Positions 22,681 through 34,136 of a stretch of DNA of 64,000 nt are shown piece by piece. The position numbers and the translations under genes were made by a program. The notes under the pieces are model-generated. The model ran no database searches and was not told the origin of the DNA. It was given only the letters and a program-made list of their open reading frames with translations. This DNA is from Anisus vortex (taxonomy: Eukaryota; Mollusca; Gastropoda; Planorbidae). The stretch lies in contig OX421500.1 of NCBI GenBank assembly GCA_949126835.1, forward strand, positions 27,741,731-27,805,730. Reading direction: 5' to 3'. Position 1 is the stretch's first letter, and the number at the start of each line of letters is the position of its first letter.

Positions 22681-22925
22681 TGGCACGGTGGCCTGCGCGC
22701 TCGATTGGTGATCCGAAGGTTATGGGTTCGAATCCTGGTGCGGGCTAGGATTTTTTTCCCGGGACTTGAGGGTGCCCCTGAGACTGAGTCCACCCAGCTT
22801 TGATGTGTACCTGACACTCTATGGGATAAAGTAAAAGTGGCCACACATCCCCTCCTATGCCGTGGCCACAGAAACTGGTGAACGCTGCTTCGATAAGTTT
22901 GGTCCAAAGGGTACTTTACTTACAA
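22680..22925 (+). mobile_element. tRNA-derived SINE, near full-length
   Basis: Head TTGGCACGGTGGCCTGCGCG with intact box B GGTTCGAATCC, body with GAGTCCACCCAGCTTTGATG and GCCGTGGCCACAGAAACTGG, 3' end GTTTGGTCCAAAGGGTACTT. Box A carries a short deletion relative to the 14.6-kb copy. Confidence 0.88.
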
Positions 22926-23206
22926 GTGCTATAGCCTAAGATGAGTGTGTTTCAAGCAAAGGTAGTAGGCCTATACCAAGCAGAACTTTTCGTATCCAAA
23001 CAGGTTGTATACCAAGTTAGACGCACTTTAAAGCTGTCGTATACTGACATAGGTTCCTCTGTATTTTGTCTATATTGTGATTGAAAGCTGTAGGCCTAGT
23101 TTTCTAAAACCTTTTAGAAAACTGTATATTTCATTCACCATTTGAAAACGTTAGTTTTATCATTGGTTATGGCGTTTGATGTCATCAAACGGAAAAAATT
23201 TCATTC

Positions 23207-23524
23207 ATGTTAAATTTACTTTGTAGCGGGCAATGTACATACTGCATTGGTAGTTACTGTGTATTTGAAAATTATTTTAGCCAGTTCGGAGAACTGGGCA
23301 CCTATGCTAGTAGAATTTATTTTATAGGTAGTTGGTTACAAATAGTTCAGGGTCACAGGGAAGGTCTAGTTTGCGTCTCGCCATTGCGTACATCAAAGAG
23401 CATGAGCCGACAAGTAAAAAGATTCATGTTAACTGTAACTGTAATTGTAATTGGTTTGATGTTGTTTTTATCGCAAGCCATAGTTAGTATTTTGAAACAT
23501 AAGAAACACAATATGAAAGACTAA
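23207..23524 (+). CDS. Unrecognised open frame with one hydrophobic segment
   Basis: A 105-codon frame. From the internal Met at 23402 it reads as a short basic stretch (MSRQVKR), a hydrophobic run of about 20 residues (FMLTVTVIVIGLMLFLSQAI) and a basic tail, the layout of a type II signal anchor. No family recognised, no splice context that I trust, and no neighbour to support it. It may be the stub of a dead gene or chance. Confidence 0.15.
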   Translation: MLNLLCSGQCTYCIGSYCVFENYFSQFGELGTYASRIYFIGSWLQIVQGHREGLVCVSPLRTSKSMSRQVKRFMLTVTVIVIGLMLFLSQAIVSILKHKKHNMKD

Positions 23525-23628
23525 ATAGTGTTAGCAAGGCATTTAAACAATTGTTTTGTGCGAATATTTCCAATAGAACAAAAAAAAAGGTTCTTCTTTT
23601 TGAAGTAATGATTACCTCCCTACTTCCA

Positions 23629-23735
23629 ACCAACAAACCGAAATCCGGTTTTGAAAATCAAAACCGGTTTTAGGTTTCAAAACCGGAATCCGGTATTACG
23701 GTTTTCGTTTAACATCCCTAGTTAATACATTTACT
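23629..23735. repeat. AACCGG-rich inverted repeat, possible MITE end
   Basis: Overlapping palindromes built on AAACCGG and CCGGTTTTGAAA are followed by ACGGTTTTCGTTTAACATCCCTAG. On the minus strand the end CTAGGGATGTTAAACG looks like a DNA-transposon terminus. No matching partner end was found. Confidence 0.4.
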
Positions 23736-23921
23736 TTTTTATATAAAAAAAAAGTATACCATGGGAACCCTAGTAATGTTTTCTGGTGTTTGTTGTTTAG
23801 TGACGCACTGTGTAGCTTAAATTGATAACAATATAAACATACATATTTTTGTTAGAATAGTAAGCTTATTTAATATGTATTTGACGTTGCTCTCTTGAAA
23901 TTATTATTTAACAAAATCTTT

Positions 23922-23990
23922 CTCCCCGGCGGGGAATCGAACTCCGGTCTCCCGCGTGAAAGTCGGGGATACTTAGGTACCACTATACTC
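23922..23990 (-). pseudogene. tRNA-Asp-like pseudogene, 5' acceptor arm lost, anticodon TTC
   Basis: The minus strand reads AGTATAGTGGT, AAGTATCCCCGACTTTCACG, CGGGAGACCGGAGTTCGATT and CCCCGCCGGGGA, close to animal tRNA-Asp from the D-arm to the 3' acceptor strand. The loop reads TTC where tRNA-Asp has GTC, and the anticodon stem has one mismatch. Where the 5' acceptor strand should be there is a duplicated TATAGAGTATAGTG. Not a functional tRNA gene. Confidence 0.6.
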
Positions 23991-24009
23991 TATACACTAT
24001 ACTCTATAC

Positions 24010-24359
24010 CAGGGGTCGGGAACCCATGGCTCGCGAGCCAGATGTGGCTCTTTTGATGGCTGCATCTGGCTCGCAGACAAATGTTCGATTATTCAAAAAA
24101 AGTATTTTTGTTAGACTTTTTGATCTGCATATTAATTGCATATCAATATTTCATTCTACAAATGAGCGTAAGTCTACTGCAGCTCAGCATCAGAAGAATT
24201 CAGAGACATAATTATTGTACTTTTAGTGTCGAAATTACACAAAATGCACACATTTACTTGAATTTTTAGTTATAAACATAATGTATGGCTCTCACAGAAT
24301 TACTTTTCAAAATAGGTGGTTTCTATGGCTCTCTCAGACAAAAAGTTTCCCGACCCCTG
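24010..24359. mobile_element. hAT-type non-autonomous element, 350 bp
   Basis: The ends CAGGGGTCGGGAACC and TTTCCCGACCCCTG are flanked by CTCTATAC and ATCTATAC (7 of 8 identical). Subterminal ATGGCTC motifs occur at both ends. The two small frames inside show no transposase similarity that I can see. Confidence 0.85.
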
Positions 24360-24799
24360 ATCTATACTATCGAGGTGAGAACATTGCAGGCTTTCTAGAG
24401 TGTGAATATTTCTTGGTAGCTTTTATAATGATGCTGTTATCTCATAATGTGCATTTCCCTATAATTTCTGAAAGACAATTGAATCTAATTTATTGTCAAC
24501 GCGTTACATTCTAAACTCCTATAAATTCTTCATTCTGTTAAAAACGAGCTTTTCCCCTTATTTTTGAATCTGCAAAAAGAACTTTTCTAAACAATTTCAT
24601 GACTTAGAACTAATACAAAAAGAAAGTATAGAACTATTATATCTACCATACGCAACAAGAAATATAGGCCTATCGTCAAGATTTCAGTCAACAATGGCTG
24701 ACTACTAATGAACTTTTTCTTGCATGATAATTGTGTGATTGTGTGTGCAATTGTCTATTTTTATAAGTATATTTCTGTGCTTGTATATAAATAACAAAT

Positions 24800-24916
24800 A
24801 ATTATTTTATTTTATTTAAAATTATGCTGAAGGACAAAACATCTGTGATCAAGACAAATTTCCATTTGTTTGGATCAATAAAGAAATCTTATCTTATCTT
24901 ATCTTATCTTATCTTT
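24800..24916 (+). mobile_element. LINE 3' end with (ATCTT)n tail
   Basis: GACAAATTTCCATTTGTTTG, then GATCAATAAAG and a run of ATCTT pentamers (about 24888-24915). A dot of conserved 3' UTR, an AATAAA signal and a short simple-repeat tail are the usual 3' end of a Jockey/CR1-like LINE. Nothing coding remains upstream. Confidence 0.6.
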
Positions 24917-24919
24917 ACT

Positions 24920-27300
24920 ATTTTTATTTCCACAATGTTGTAATTTCCTGCTAGTCAAAGGAAGAACATTAAAAAATAAGTTCCAAAAATGATTTTTTCT
25001 TCTCCTTTAAATTATTTATTTCTAGTTTATGGGCCAATTTGTAACCGTTTGGAGGAATTATAGAACGGATATTATTGGAATTGTTTAGAAAATACCAACT
25101 CAATATTATTTTAGAATTCAAAAACTATAAAAGATTACATTGTCTTTTTAACCACTTTACTTATGACTGATTGAGTGTCGGCAGTTTAGCGCAGTGAAGG
25201 TAGTCAATAAGGTCCTACCGAGACGTGGTTATTGCTGGTGTAGTGAAGGGAGGGCTGTCCACTGGTAGACAATGTCTAAGTTACATGTTTAATTGCTGCT
25301 GTGTACTTTTTGAATGCAATTTATTCTGTATAAGATATAGATCTAGACACATTCAACTTTAAAAATAATTTGTCTTCTTGTTTGCAAAGTTTCTTAAATT
25401 TAAAAAAATGCATTTCGTTTTGTTTTTTTTTTTGTATTTCACATTTTGTTGTTAATTCCAAAAAATGTTTTTTTTAGTCAATTCCAAATTCTATTAGCTG
25501 CAGTGTTATTTATATTTAATACGAAAGTGTTGTCAAAGAATCGGTGTAGAAATTATCTTTTTTAAACCGGTCAAAACTAATCCTATGTTCTCAGAATTTT
25601 TTAATGAAATAAATGTTTTGAAATGTGGATATTACTGGTTGATATCTATAAAATTATCTAGCCCAGAAAACTAATGAGCTTGAAATGACTTGATCCCAGG
25701 ACCGTTGGTCGAGAGGCGTCATTTAGTACATACTAAAAGTCTGATTACTTACCCTTCCTACCTTGCACCATTTGACCCAACCCACTTTAAGCTTATACTA
25801 TATGAATCTCCCCCTCCCACCCAACCCACTGTAAGCTTATACTATATGAATCTCCCTCTCCCAACACCGAGACTTGTACTAATAACCCCTATCTTGAAAT
25901 TCTGGCTACTTAAACTGAACGGGCAACATTACGTCATATTACTAATCCTTACTTTCAATCCTGCACAAATAAATATAGGCTACAACTAATGCCATTAGCC
26001 ATTATTAACATTCATCTTGAATGCCACATAGTAAGGATAGTAATGCGATCTTTATTTCCAGTGATATTTGTTATGCCTAGCACTACATGTGAGAGTTAAT
26101 GTTTCGTGAAATCGGTCTGCAAATTATGTGTCTAAGTTTAATGAGTAATGTTGGTTAATGTATTCAAAATGGCGTGCTGCAGGGTGAGACCGCCGCAGTG
26201 AATGAGCTGCTAGCCCTCGCTTTCATACATAGTCTTTCTTTACTCTCTTATGCCACTTGTTAATCTCGTAATCTTCGTAATGGCTTTCATAATGTTAGTC
26301 TATATAATATATATGCTGCTGTCATTTTTTTTATAGTAACTATATCATATCTTTTATAGTAAACATTCGTCCACGCCACCACAGTTTTCACAACAGCAAC
26401 AAAAATTAGTTTAACTTAAGTTTTATAAATCGATAAAGATTTAGTCTATGTCTTTTAGATTAAAAACACAATGATAAAAAAAGAAAATGTAAGGTTTCAA
26501 GATTCACAACATATTTGATGTGATTTCCAACTGGAGTCGTAGTATCGGCCACGTTTTGCTCAAAGCTCATTTCGACACAGACTCAATAGAAAATATAGAG
26601 AAAAGGGAACAAATCAAAGCACACAACTGAAAGAACTTTTCAGAAACTTTTCCTATAGCGTGCTTTTAGTATGGTATATATGATACTATGAAATGCACCA
26701 TGGGTACATTCCACAGGCGCCTACAGGCCACAACACGTCCCCACAAGCCTTTTAGTGTGGATTCACAAAGTTTTTAAAATATGTGGCCTATCTTGTATCA
26801 AATACTGTGTACGGCAAAACGAAGAAAATGTTACACAAACCCCTGAAATACGCAGTATCAATGAATGTTCTGTGGTGTGTTGAGTCTACCACATTTTCCA
26901 AACACACACAAATAGATAAATACATAATATAACATTTGACTGTCTCAAAACTCTAAACCACACATGTTACGTCTTTTTATTAAACAAATTAATACTAGAA
27001 GTTAATCATACACATGTGTATGTACTCTGGGGTAATGTGAGACAAAATTCAAGGGCAGTTACTGGTTCAAATCTTGTTCAGAAAATGTGAATAAATCAAA
27101 TTAGATAAAATTTTAGCTTTTCCATAGTTTGGAATGAAAGTTTGCACGAGCTCAGAATTAGCATTCCATTGCCCCCTCCCCATATCTCTATATATTTATA
27201 AAGTAGACTGTGTGTGTGGATTCCGATCCCCATTGGTTAATTTAAAGACACGTGAACTTATTGTCCCATATTTTACTTTTGCGATCTCCCTTTTGGTATG
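24920..27300. other. Intergenic stretch, no gene seen
   Basis: AT-rich sequence with a 35-60 bp local duplication near 25765-25860 (CAACCCACTTTAAGC / CAACCCACTGTAAGC). Open frames are short and domain-free. No transposon ends recognised. Confidence 0.4.
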
Positions 27301-27302
27301 TG

Positions 27303-27370
27303 TCCTCCCTAGCTGAGTGGTTAGTGTATCCGACTGTCATGCGAGAGACTGGGTTCGATTCCCCATTGAA
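27303..27370 (+). pseudogene. tRNA-Asp(GTC)-like pseudogene or SINE head
   Basis: TCCTCCCTAGCTGAGTGGTT, AGTGTATCCGACTGTCATGC and GAGAGACTGGGTTCGATTCC align with tRNA-Asp, including the GTC anticodon and a good box B. The 3' acceptor strand (CCATTGA) cannot pair with TCCTCCC. A T-run follows. Not a functional tRNA gene. Confidence 0.55.
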
Positions 27371-27514
27371 AACTTTTTTTTCCTTTTTCTACTTTTTTAA
27401 AAACTTCGATTTATTTTATTTTATTTTTGTAAAGATAGTAAAGAATTTCAGGATTCAGGATGCTTTCCTAACATGTTTTACGTAAGTAAAATCTAATCAT
27501 TATATTTTATACGC

Positions 27515-28196
27515 ATGCGGGAGACTAAGTATACTGCTAAGTATCTAGGAGTAATAATAAATGATAAGTTATCTTGGAACCCTCACATTGATGAAGTAAT
27601 TAAAAAATCAAACAAAACATTAGGATTCATAAAAAGGAACTTTTACAAATGTAATAAGAATATAAAACTAAAATGCTATCTCACATTAGTTAGGCCTATA
27701 CTAGAATATGCAGGATCTGTATGGGACCCATCAACTAAAGAAAACATTAAAAAATTAGAACAAATTCAAAAAAGAGCTGCAAGGTTTATAACTAGTGAAT
27801 ATTCCCAATTGACAAGAGTAACACCATTAGTCAAATCACTAAACCTAGAAACACTAGAGGACAGAAGGGCAAAGAGTAAAGTAGTAATAATACATAAGGC
27901 ATTAAACTCTAATTTAGAAATACAACCCAATAACAATCTGTTGCAAAGCTCAGATAAACATAAAGACAAAAACACCTTCCTTGTCCCTTATGCGAGAACA
28001 AATGCATATAAGTACTCTTTCTTCCCGAGTGGCATTCGGGCATGGAATGGGTTGCCTGAACAAACCAGGAAAACCAATAACCTAACATCATTTAAAACAT
28101 TAATAAAAATGCAAGACTAGACTCGGACCACGGATGAGCGTAGGACGCAATAATCTTCTTTATAGAAGGAGCGTCTGTAATGTATAAGATAAGAAG
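27515..28196 (+). mobile_element. 5'-truncated LINE, C-terminal third of reverse transcriptase with 3' UTR
   Basis: An uninterrupted 200-residue frame begins KYLGVIINDKLSWNPHIDEV, the thumb-region motif of Jockey/CR1-like reverse transcriptases (YLGV..D..L.W..HI). It continues with YLTLVRPILEYAGSVWDPST, LEQIQKRAARFI and, at the C-terminus, FFPSGIRAWNGLPEQTRKTN. The catalytic YADD part is missing. The 3' UTR carries GGACGCAATAATCTTCTTTA and GCGTCTGTAATGTATAAG, then an AAGAAGAAG tail. The intact frame suggests a fairly recent insertion. The same 3' UTR occurs at 20.6, 41.4 and 58.5 kb. Confidence 0.88.
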
Positions 28197-28905
28197 AAGA
28201 AGAGACGGGTGTTAGATTCTCAGCCAGGGATAGTCTAGTCCTAACGTTTTATTAAATACAAAGACATGCCTATTTTTAACCCGATAACAATATTTTTAAA
28301 AAAAATCACTTTCCTAAAGGTTTTCAGTAAATAATATATCTTTTCCACCAGGCAACGCCGGGGAATATAGCTTGTAGTCTAGATAACAAAGCAACGTTAA
28401 AAAAGACAAACAATTAAAACCACTAATCAGCAGACTTTGCAAAGGGAGAGAAACGTAGTTTTTTTTTGTATCGTTTGATTCAAGGCCGACTTTTACAAGA
28501 AACTACCACTGATCTATAGGCCAAGTTATAAACACATATTGACAAAGTTTATATAACGGTAAAGTATATTTCGGACCATCTGACCAGGTATATGACACTG
28601 ACCTAAATTATTTAGAATACTTTTTATTTCGATGGAAGACTTCCTGTTATAAAGCGCCGAACAAACAACAAAACAATATAAAAAAAATGTGTCCTTTACA
28701 CTACATTCAAATGTAAGCCTATTAATCCAGTCCAATATTTCTCTTTATTACTGTAGTTAATATTAGACTACTTGGTTAAACATTGATATAATTTATGCAT
28801 CGATTATGTACCCCTCTGGGGTCAACTAGTTTTAATAGACTTAAAAAACTTTTATAGGTACGTGAAGGTGCATAATGGCGGACTTCATTTTGGTTTGTCT
28901 CACTC

Positions 28906-28915
28906 TTTCTCTCTC

Positions 28916-28986
<71 letters not shown>
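28906..28986. repeat. (CT)n and (TA)n microsatellites
   Basis: A CT run with CTAT interruptions, about 28906-28957, followed at once by a TA run to about 28986. Confidence 0.9.
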
Positions 28987-28991
<5 letters not shown>

Positions 28992-29239
28992 TATAGCCTA
29001 TAAAGCCTTACTATATACAACTCTGTAATTGAAAAGGGGGAACTGGTAGGTGGTGCAAGTTATACAACAAGCAAGCTATACAATAAAACATTCACCTGTT
29101 GAACATTTATTTTTACGTTTTTATTTTGTTCTAACCAGTAGGCTATGTTGTGGCAAACAAGAATTAGGCCTCAACATAGAATGTTTTCTTTTACTGTGTA
29201 ACGTGGTTTAGCCTATGACACTAAAATAATAGGGTTTAT

Positions 29240-29870
29240 AAGTTCTAATGATATAAAGGTCATGACATTCAATAAGGGAACCGAAAGTACTGTAAGGTCA
29301 TGGCATTTAAAAATGGAGTTAATAAGGTCTAATAAGGTCATGACATTCAATAAAAGGGAGTTACTTGGACTCAGTCAAGTCATGAAATTTAACAACGGAG
29401 CTTACAAGATATTGTAAGGTTATGACATTATGAAATGGAGCTAATAAGGTCTAATAAAGTCACGACCTTTAAAAAATGGTAATAAGCTCTTGTAAAGTCA
29501 TGGTCTTTGAAACATGGTAATAATGCCTAGTAAAGTCATGACCTTCAAAAATGGTAATAAGGTCTGGTAAAGCCATGACCTTTAAAAAATGGTAATAATG
29601 TCTAGTAAAGTCACGACCTTTAAAAAAATGGTAATAAGCTCTTGTAAAGCCATGACCTTTAAAAAATGGTAATAATGTCTAGTAAAGCCATGACCTTTAA
29701 AAAATGATAACAAGGTCTAGTAAAGCCATGACCTTAAAAAAAATGTAGATTATAAGGCCTAGTAAGGTCGTGACATTCAAAAGGGGATTCTAGATCCCAA
29801 TAAGGTCATAGCATAATAAAATTGGGATTAGTTGTACACCAAGGGAGTTAATACAACTTAGTAACGTCAT
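29240..29870. repeat. Degenerate tandem repeat, unit about 45-60 bp
   Basis: Diverged copies of TAATAAGGTCTAGTAAAGTC, then ATGACCTTTAAAAAATGG. Copies become more regular in the middle (29440-29740). Its AAGGTCATGACATT theme resembles, on the other strand, the GTGACCTTAT theme of the 9.85-kb array. Confidence 0.75.
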
Positions 29871-30363
29871 GATATAACCATAATATTGAGAATGCCTCTG
29901 GCTGATATTTTTTTTATGATAATATATTTTCTTATGAACTTGAATACATAATGTGTTTAAGCTTTATTTATCGAATATAGTAGTTTTTTTTTTTTTTCGC
30001 GGGTGTGTTTCCTGTTAGGAGGCCCTATGTTCCACAAGGAACCATTGGAACTAAGCAAGTTTCCTGTTATGTTAGGTAGGCTATAGTTTCGTATGTTGAA
30101 CGTTGCGGTAGAGATTGTGATAGGGAGTGCCTTGAGTAGTGGATCTCTTTGTCCTTGTTGTATTGATTCCCGGTTCCCTCAAGTTAGAAAATTATTGCTT
30201 CTGCTGTTTGACTTAACGTTCAACACATGACTACCGAGACAGTGTTGCTTAGTATAGTTATCAATGAAAGACTTTGCATGAACGAGACAGAGTATGTTCT
30301 CTGTTGTTTTTTTTTCTTTTCTTTCTTGTGACCTAAAATGTATTGAATCAATGCTATTCTGTT

Positions 30364-30875
30364 GGGTCGTCCATAAATGGCGTCACAATCTTTTGACAAA
30401 TTTGTTATTCTTAACCATTTTTTTCATCATAAGTCTAAAGTCACCACAAAAAGTGAAACTCCCCTTCCAGTATTTCGTCAAAAACAGTTTGTGACACACT
30501 ATGCACACCATATTTTCAATTGCAAAATGTGCCTGTTTCAATTCACTTTTATTTAACCCAGCGGGCTAACACCACGTCGTATCGACGGGGGGGGGGGGGG
30601 GGGGGGTTTGGTTTCACGTGTTTTCGTGGTTTGCCCGTTTTTTTTCCCGTCGATACGACGTGGTGTGCCTACTGGGTTATTGTCGTAAAGGTATTACAAT
30701 AAACAAATACAATTGCTGTAGTTAATTTAGTAAAAACGTGTTTAAGACGTTTACTTTGAAGATGAACATTTTCTGATCTGACATCACATTGTTTATAAAC
30801 ACCTTCACCCTCCTTGTCACAAATGTTTGACCATCCTCCCGGCCCTTGGTATCTGACGTCATTTATGGACGGCCC
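30364..30875. mobile_element. DNA transposon (hAT-like MITE) with GGGYCGTCCATAAAT ends
   Basis: Left end GGGTCGTCCATAAATGGCGT. The right end, reverse-complemented, reads GGGCCGTCCATAAATGACGT. The inverted termini are at least 20 bp. Flanks ATTCTGTT and ATGGTGTC match at only 5 of 8, so the duplication is weak. 512 bp, no coding. A second MITE is nested inside it. Confidence 0.72.
30554..30679. mobile_element. Nested MITE with long near-perfect inverted repeats and poly-G core
   Basis: TAACCCAG...ACACCACGTCGTATCGACGG on the left is mirrored by CCGTCGATACGACGTGGTGT...CTGGGTTA on the right. The arms are about 35 bp, with a G run of about 20 in the loop. Boundaries fit a TA or TTA target site. 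The 126-bp unit would fold into a strong hairpin. Confidence 0.8.
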
Positions 30876-30999
30876 ATGGTGTCACGGGGTTGTGACTCCT
30901 GATCACACCATGGACGTGACTTCGATTGCATCATCCCCAAAGTGTAGGCTATGTCGCTCGTAAAAGTGAGTAGGCCTACGAAGACAATAGGCCTTCCTC

Positions 31000-31710
31000 G
31001 TGTTTAATTTGATTTATAGTTTTTAACACTTTCCAGCACATAGATCTAGAGAAAGGAATTTTTCTTCTTATCTTGTTTGTAAAATTTAAATAGGAAACCA
31101 AATTGATAGATTTCATTTATATCAAGCGTAGACACATATTTTACTTTTTATTTATGTTATAGGCTTATCTTTTTATATATACAAAAAGGCAGGGTTATAC
31201 ACTTATTGTTTACAATACGATAGACTATGTAGGTCAAGGGTATTGGCATACATTTTGTTTGAGGCATTGGCAACATATCTCTAAGCGTATTGAAAAATAA
31301 AAATCCGTAAAAATTCACGTAAGATGTATTCAAAAGGTTTTTTAGTAGACATCGTTGGCTTAAAAAAAATTAGCTACATCAAAGAATATTATTGGGTTTA
31401 TATGTACTTCAGTTACATTATGAATTGGTATGTAAGATGGGTGATTCGTAAGATGTGCTATTTTTTTTTTCTTTTTGTGTGTGTATAACTTGAAATATCA
31501 ACATTGTAAACTCCGACTGTGCTGGTCTGATACAGTATTAAGCATACAACAAACTAATGGCCTTTTCTACCCATCTCTAATATCAATTTTAACTGTAAGC
31601 AAACCTAAATTGTATTTTATCAATACAATATTATGTTTAAAAGGAAAGTCAACATTTTGTCGACGATCTTCATGTATCGCAGTGCTGAAGATATCTGAAG
31701 GAAATAAAAG
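31000..31710. other. Intergenic stretch, no gene seen
   Basis: AT-rich DNA. Short frames without domains. No repeat termini recognised up to the LINE tail at about 31713. Confidence 0.4.
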
Positions 31711-31712
31711 GA

Positions 31713-33080
31713 GGACATAATAATAATAATAATAATGACATTTGCATAGCGCTGCCAACAAGCATAATGCACGCTCAGAGCGCATTTAACATACAACTCA
31801 GAACACGGATACAATCTATAGGCTAAGAGATATAAAACTAAATGATGATTCAAAACTTTACAAACATGGAACAAATCAAACAACCAAAACAAAATAACCT
31901 ACCTAACATATAAGTAAGACAGTAGGGCTCAAAGCATGTTAATTAAGATAAATATTGAAATAATTAGTTTTTAAGTTCTTTTTGAAGGAATCAATGGAGC
32001 TTGTTTGCCTGAGTTGAATGGGAAGTAGATTCCACACCTTCGGACAGGATACTGAGAAGGCTCTAAGGCCAACGGTCGTCAGAGAGAAACGGGGCTCTTC
32101 CAGAAGCGATGAGATGGCAGAATGAAGTGTTCTTTGAGGGACATATGGTGTGATAAGTTCTTTGAGATAGGACGGAAACTCGTTATTAAAAATGCACTGA
32201 TGGCAAAGTAGCGTCAATTTATACTCAATTCTGGCTTTAACGGGGAGCCAATAAAGCGAGCGAAGAAGGGCGGTTCTCGAGTCTCGCCTTGATTTGCGCA
32301 TGACCAAGCGTCTGTATTCTCTGTAGCCTGGCGATTTTGTCTTCGGGCAGGCCGACTAGCAGGGAGTTACAATAGTCGATACGCGAAAGTATCAGGGCAA
32401 CTGTCAGTGTCTTTGCAGAACCAGTGGACAAATAGGGACGTATTTGGCCCAGTCTACGCAACTGTAGATATAGACCTCTGCACAGATGAGATATATGTTG
32501 GTCGAAAGACAGCGTGGGATCCAGTAAAATACCAGGATTCTTCACTTTGTTAACAAAAGGCACCTGGCAGTTTATCACGGTGATGGATTCTGAATCGGTG
32601 AATTTGACCAAATTTCTCTTGGTTCCAATTCTGATTATTTCTGATTTTTCTTCATTCATTTTAAGCCCGTTTCTCCCCCGACCACGAATAGACGTTGGCG
32701 ATTGCACAACTGACCTTTGCAGCGAGTCGAGGGGCATCAAGAGGGACCGCATGATGGTACAGTTGCGTGTCATCGACGTAAAAGTGATACGAAATTTCAA
32801 ACGGTTTGATGACCTGGCCGAGTGGATACACGTACATTGCAAACATCACTGGTCCTAGAACAGATCCTTGGGGCACTCCATATTTCAGCGTTGAAGGTGC
32901 CGAGAGATACTCATCTATAGCAACACTTTGAGTGCGCTCAGACAGGTATTACCTAAACCAACGAAGAACACAGCCTGAGCAGCCAAATGTGGTTGCAAAC
33001 CTGTCAATCAGGATCTCATGGTCAAGAGTGTCAAAAGCGGCAGACAGGTCAAGCATTGCCAGAATAGACACATGACCAGA
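31713..33080 (-). mobile_element. 5'-truncated LINE (CR1/L2-like), reverse transcriptase and 3' end
   Basis: Minus-strand translation in order: MLDLSAAFDTLDHEIL-like palm motif A near 33050, PQGSVLGP near 32870, FYVDDTQLY near 32785 (catalytic YXDD with V), then GILLDPTLSFDQHISHLCRG, LILSRIDYCNSLLVGLP, SLYWLPVKARIEYKLTLL and near the C-terminus AFSVSCPKVWNLLP. The order and motifs are those of CR1/L2 LINEs. Several frameshifts and stops separate the blocks. The 3' end has GCGCTATGCAAATGTCATTA and an (ATT)n tail. Inactive. Confidence 0.88.
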
Positions 33081-33944
33081 GTTGTACACGTGTAGTCTAT
33101 AGGCTTACGCGTAGCCTATACATTTTATACTCATGTATAGGACCACATGTACTGATGTTGTACCCATGTAGTAGGCCTATATAGGCCCACTGGTAATGAT
33201 GTTTTACACGCGTATAGGTCCACATGTACTACAAGTCAAGCAATGTTTCACGGGGCACTAAATAGAATGTTACACATAGTTTTTAAAATGACATCCTGTA
33301 CAATTGATTCTAAAGGCCAACATAGAATACATACAAGCATATTCGTAGCATAAAAAAATGATCAATAATTCATTAACAAGCGCGCGTGCTAGAAGGAACA
33401 GCAGTAAATACAACTGTCGTGGTCAGTTCCACAAACTACATCAACATTCAATTATTATCATAGTTCTTGCATTTGTAACTCCATAATAGTTTCGTTTCGG
33501 CATAGGTTGGATGCAGCTCAGACAATCTCTGGGTTTTGTTTCTTTTAAGTATAATTAAACTTCTTCTGGGTGTATACAGTCTGTTTTTGATTGCCTCCAG
33601 TTTTTGCTAAGTTGTCATCAACTAAGTTGTCAACTTTTACATTTTTTTTCTTTTAGCTTAGTTAGGTTAGTTCTGTGTTGAGTCACTGGTTGATGGCGTT
33701 TGTATTTTTTTTTAGTGAATGTAGGACTTTTTATTTTATTTTTAGCATCAGTGAAGAAGACAATTCGGCTGTTTGTTAGGTGGGTATGGCTTACCAGTAT
33801 ATTAGCAGCGAGCTCTTCTGCTTTTCTTTTGTGCTCTAGTACTATATGAGTGTGAGACTGAATGCGGCAGTGTTTATTCAAGATATTCACCATAGAACCA
33901 TTCTATGGCTCCTTCATTATTTTTATTTTTTGTAATTGCTTCTT

Positions 33945-34085
33945 AAATGAGCCAAGTCAAGAAAAGAGAGCTGGAATGGTATGACCACATAACAAGAGCC
34001 AACTGGCTTGCCAAAACTATTCTACAGGGCACCACTAGAAAAAGGGGAAGACAAAAGTAACAACAGTCCAACAGACTGTGGGATA
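33945..34085 (+). mobile_element. LINE reverse transcriptase C-terminus fragment
   Basis: Plus-strand translation RKRELEWYDHITRANWLAKT, then ILQGTTRKRGRQK. This matches the KRQLRWYGH..R...LAKTILQG...G.RRRGRQ.K.W block of a common LINE group, then stops. A short relic directly left of the long hAT element. Confidence 0.7.
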
Positions 34086-34136
34086 TGTAGGTAGGTAGGA
34101 AATATGCCATCTGTGTAGACTCAGAATGTTTTAGGG

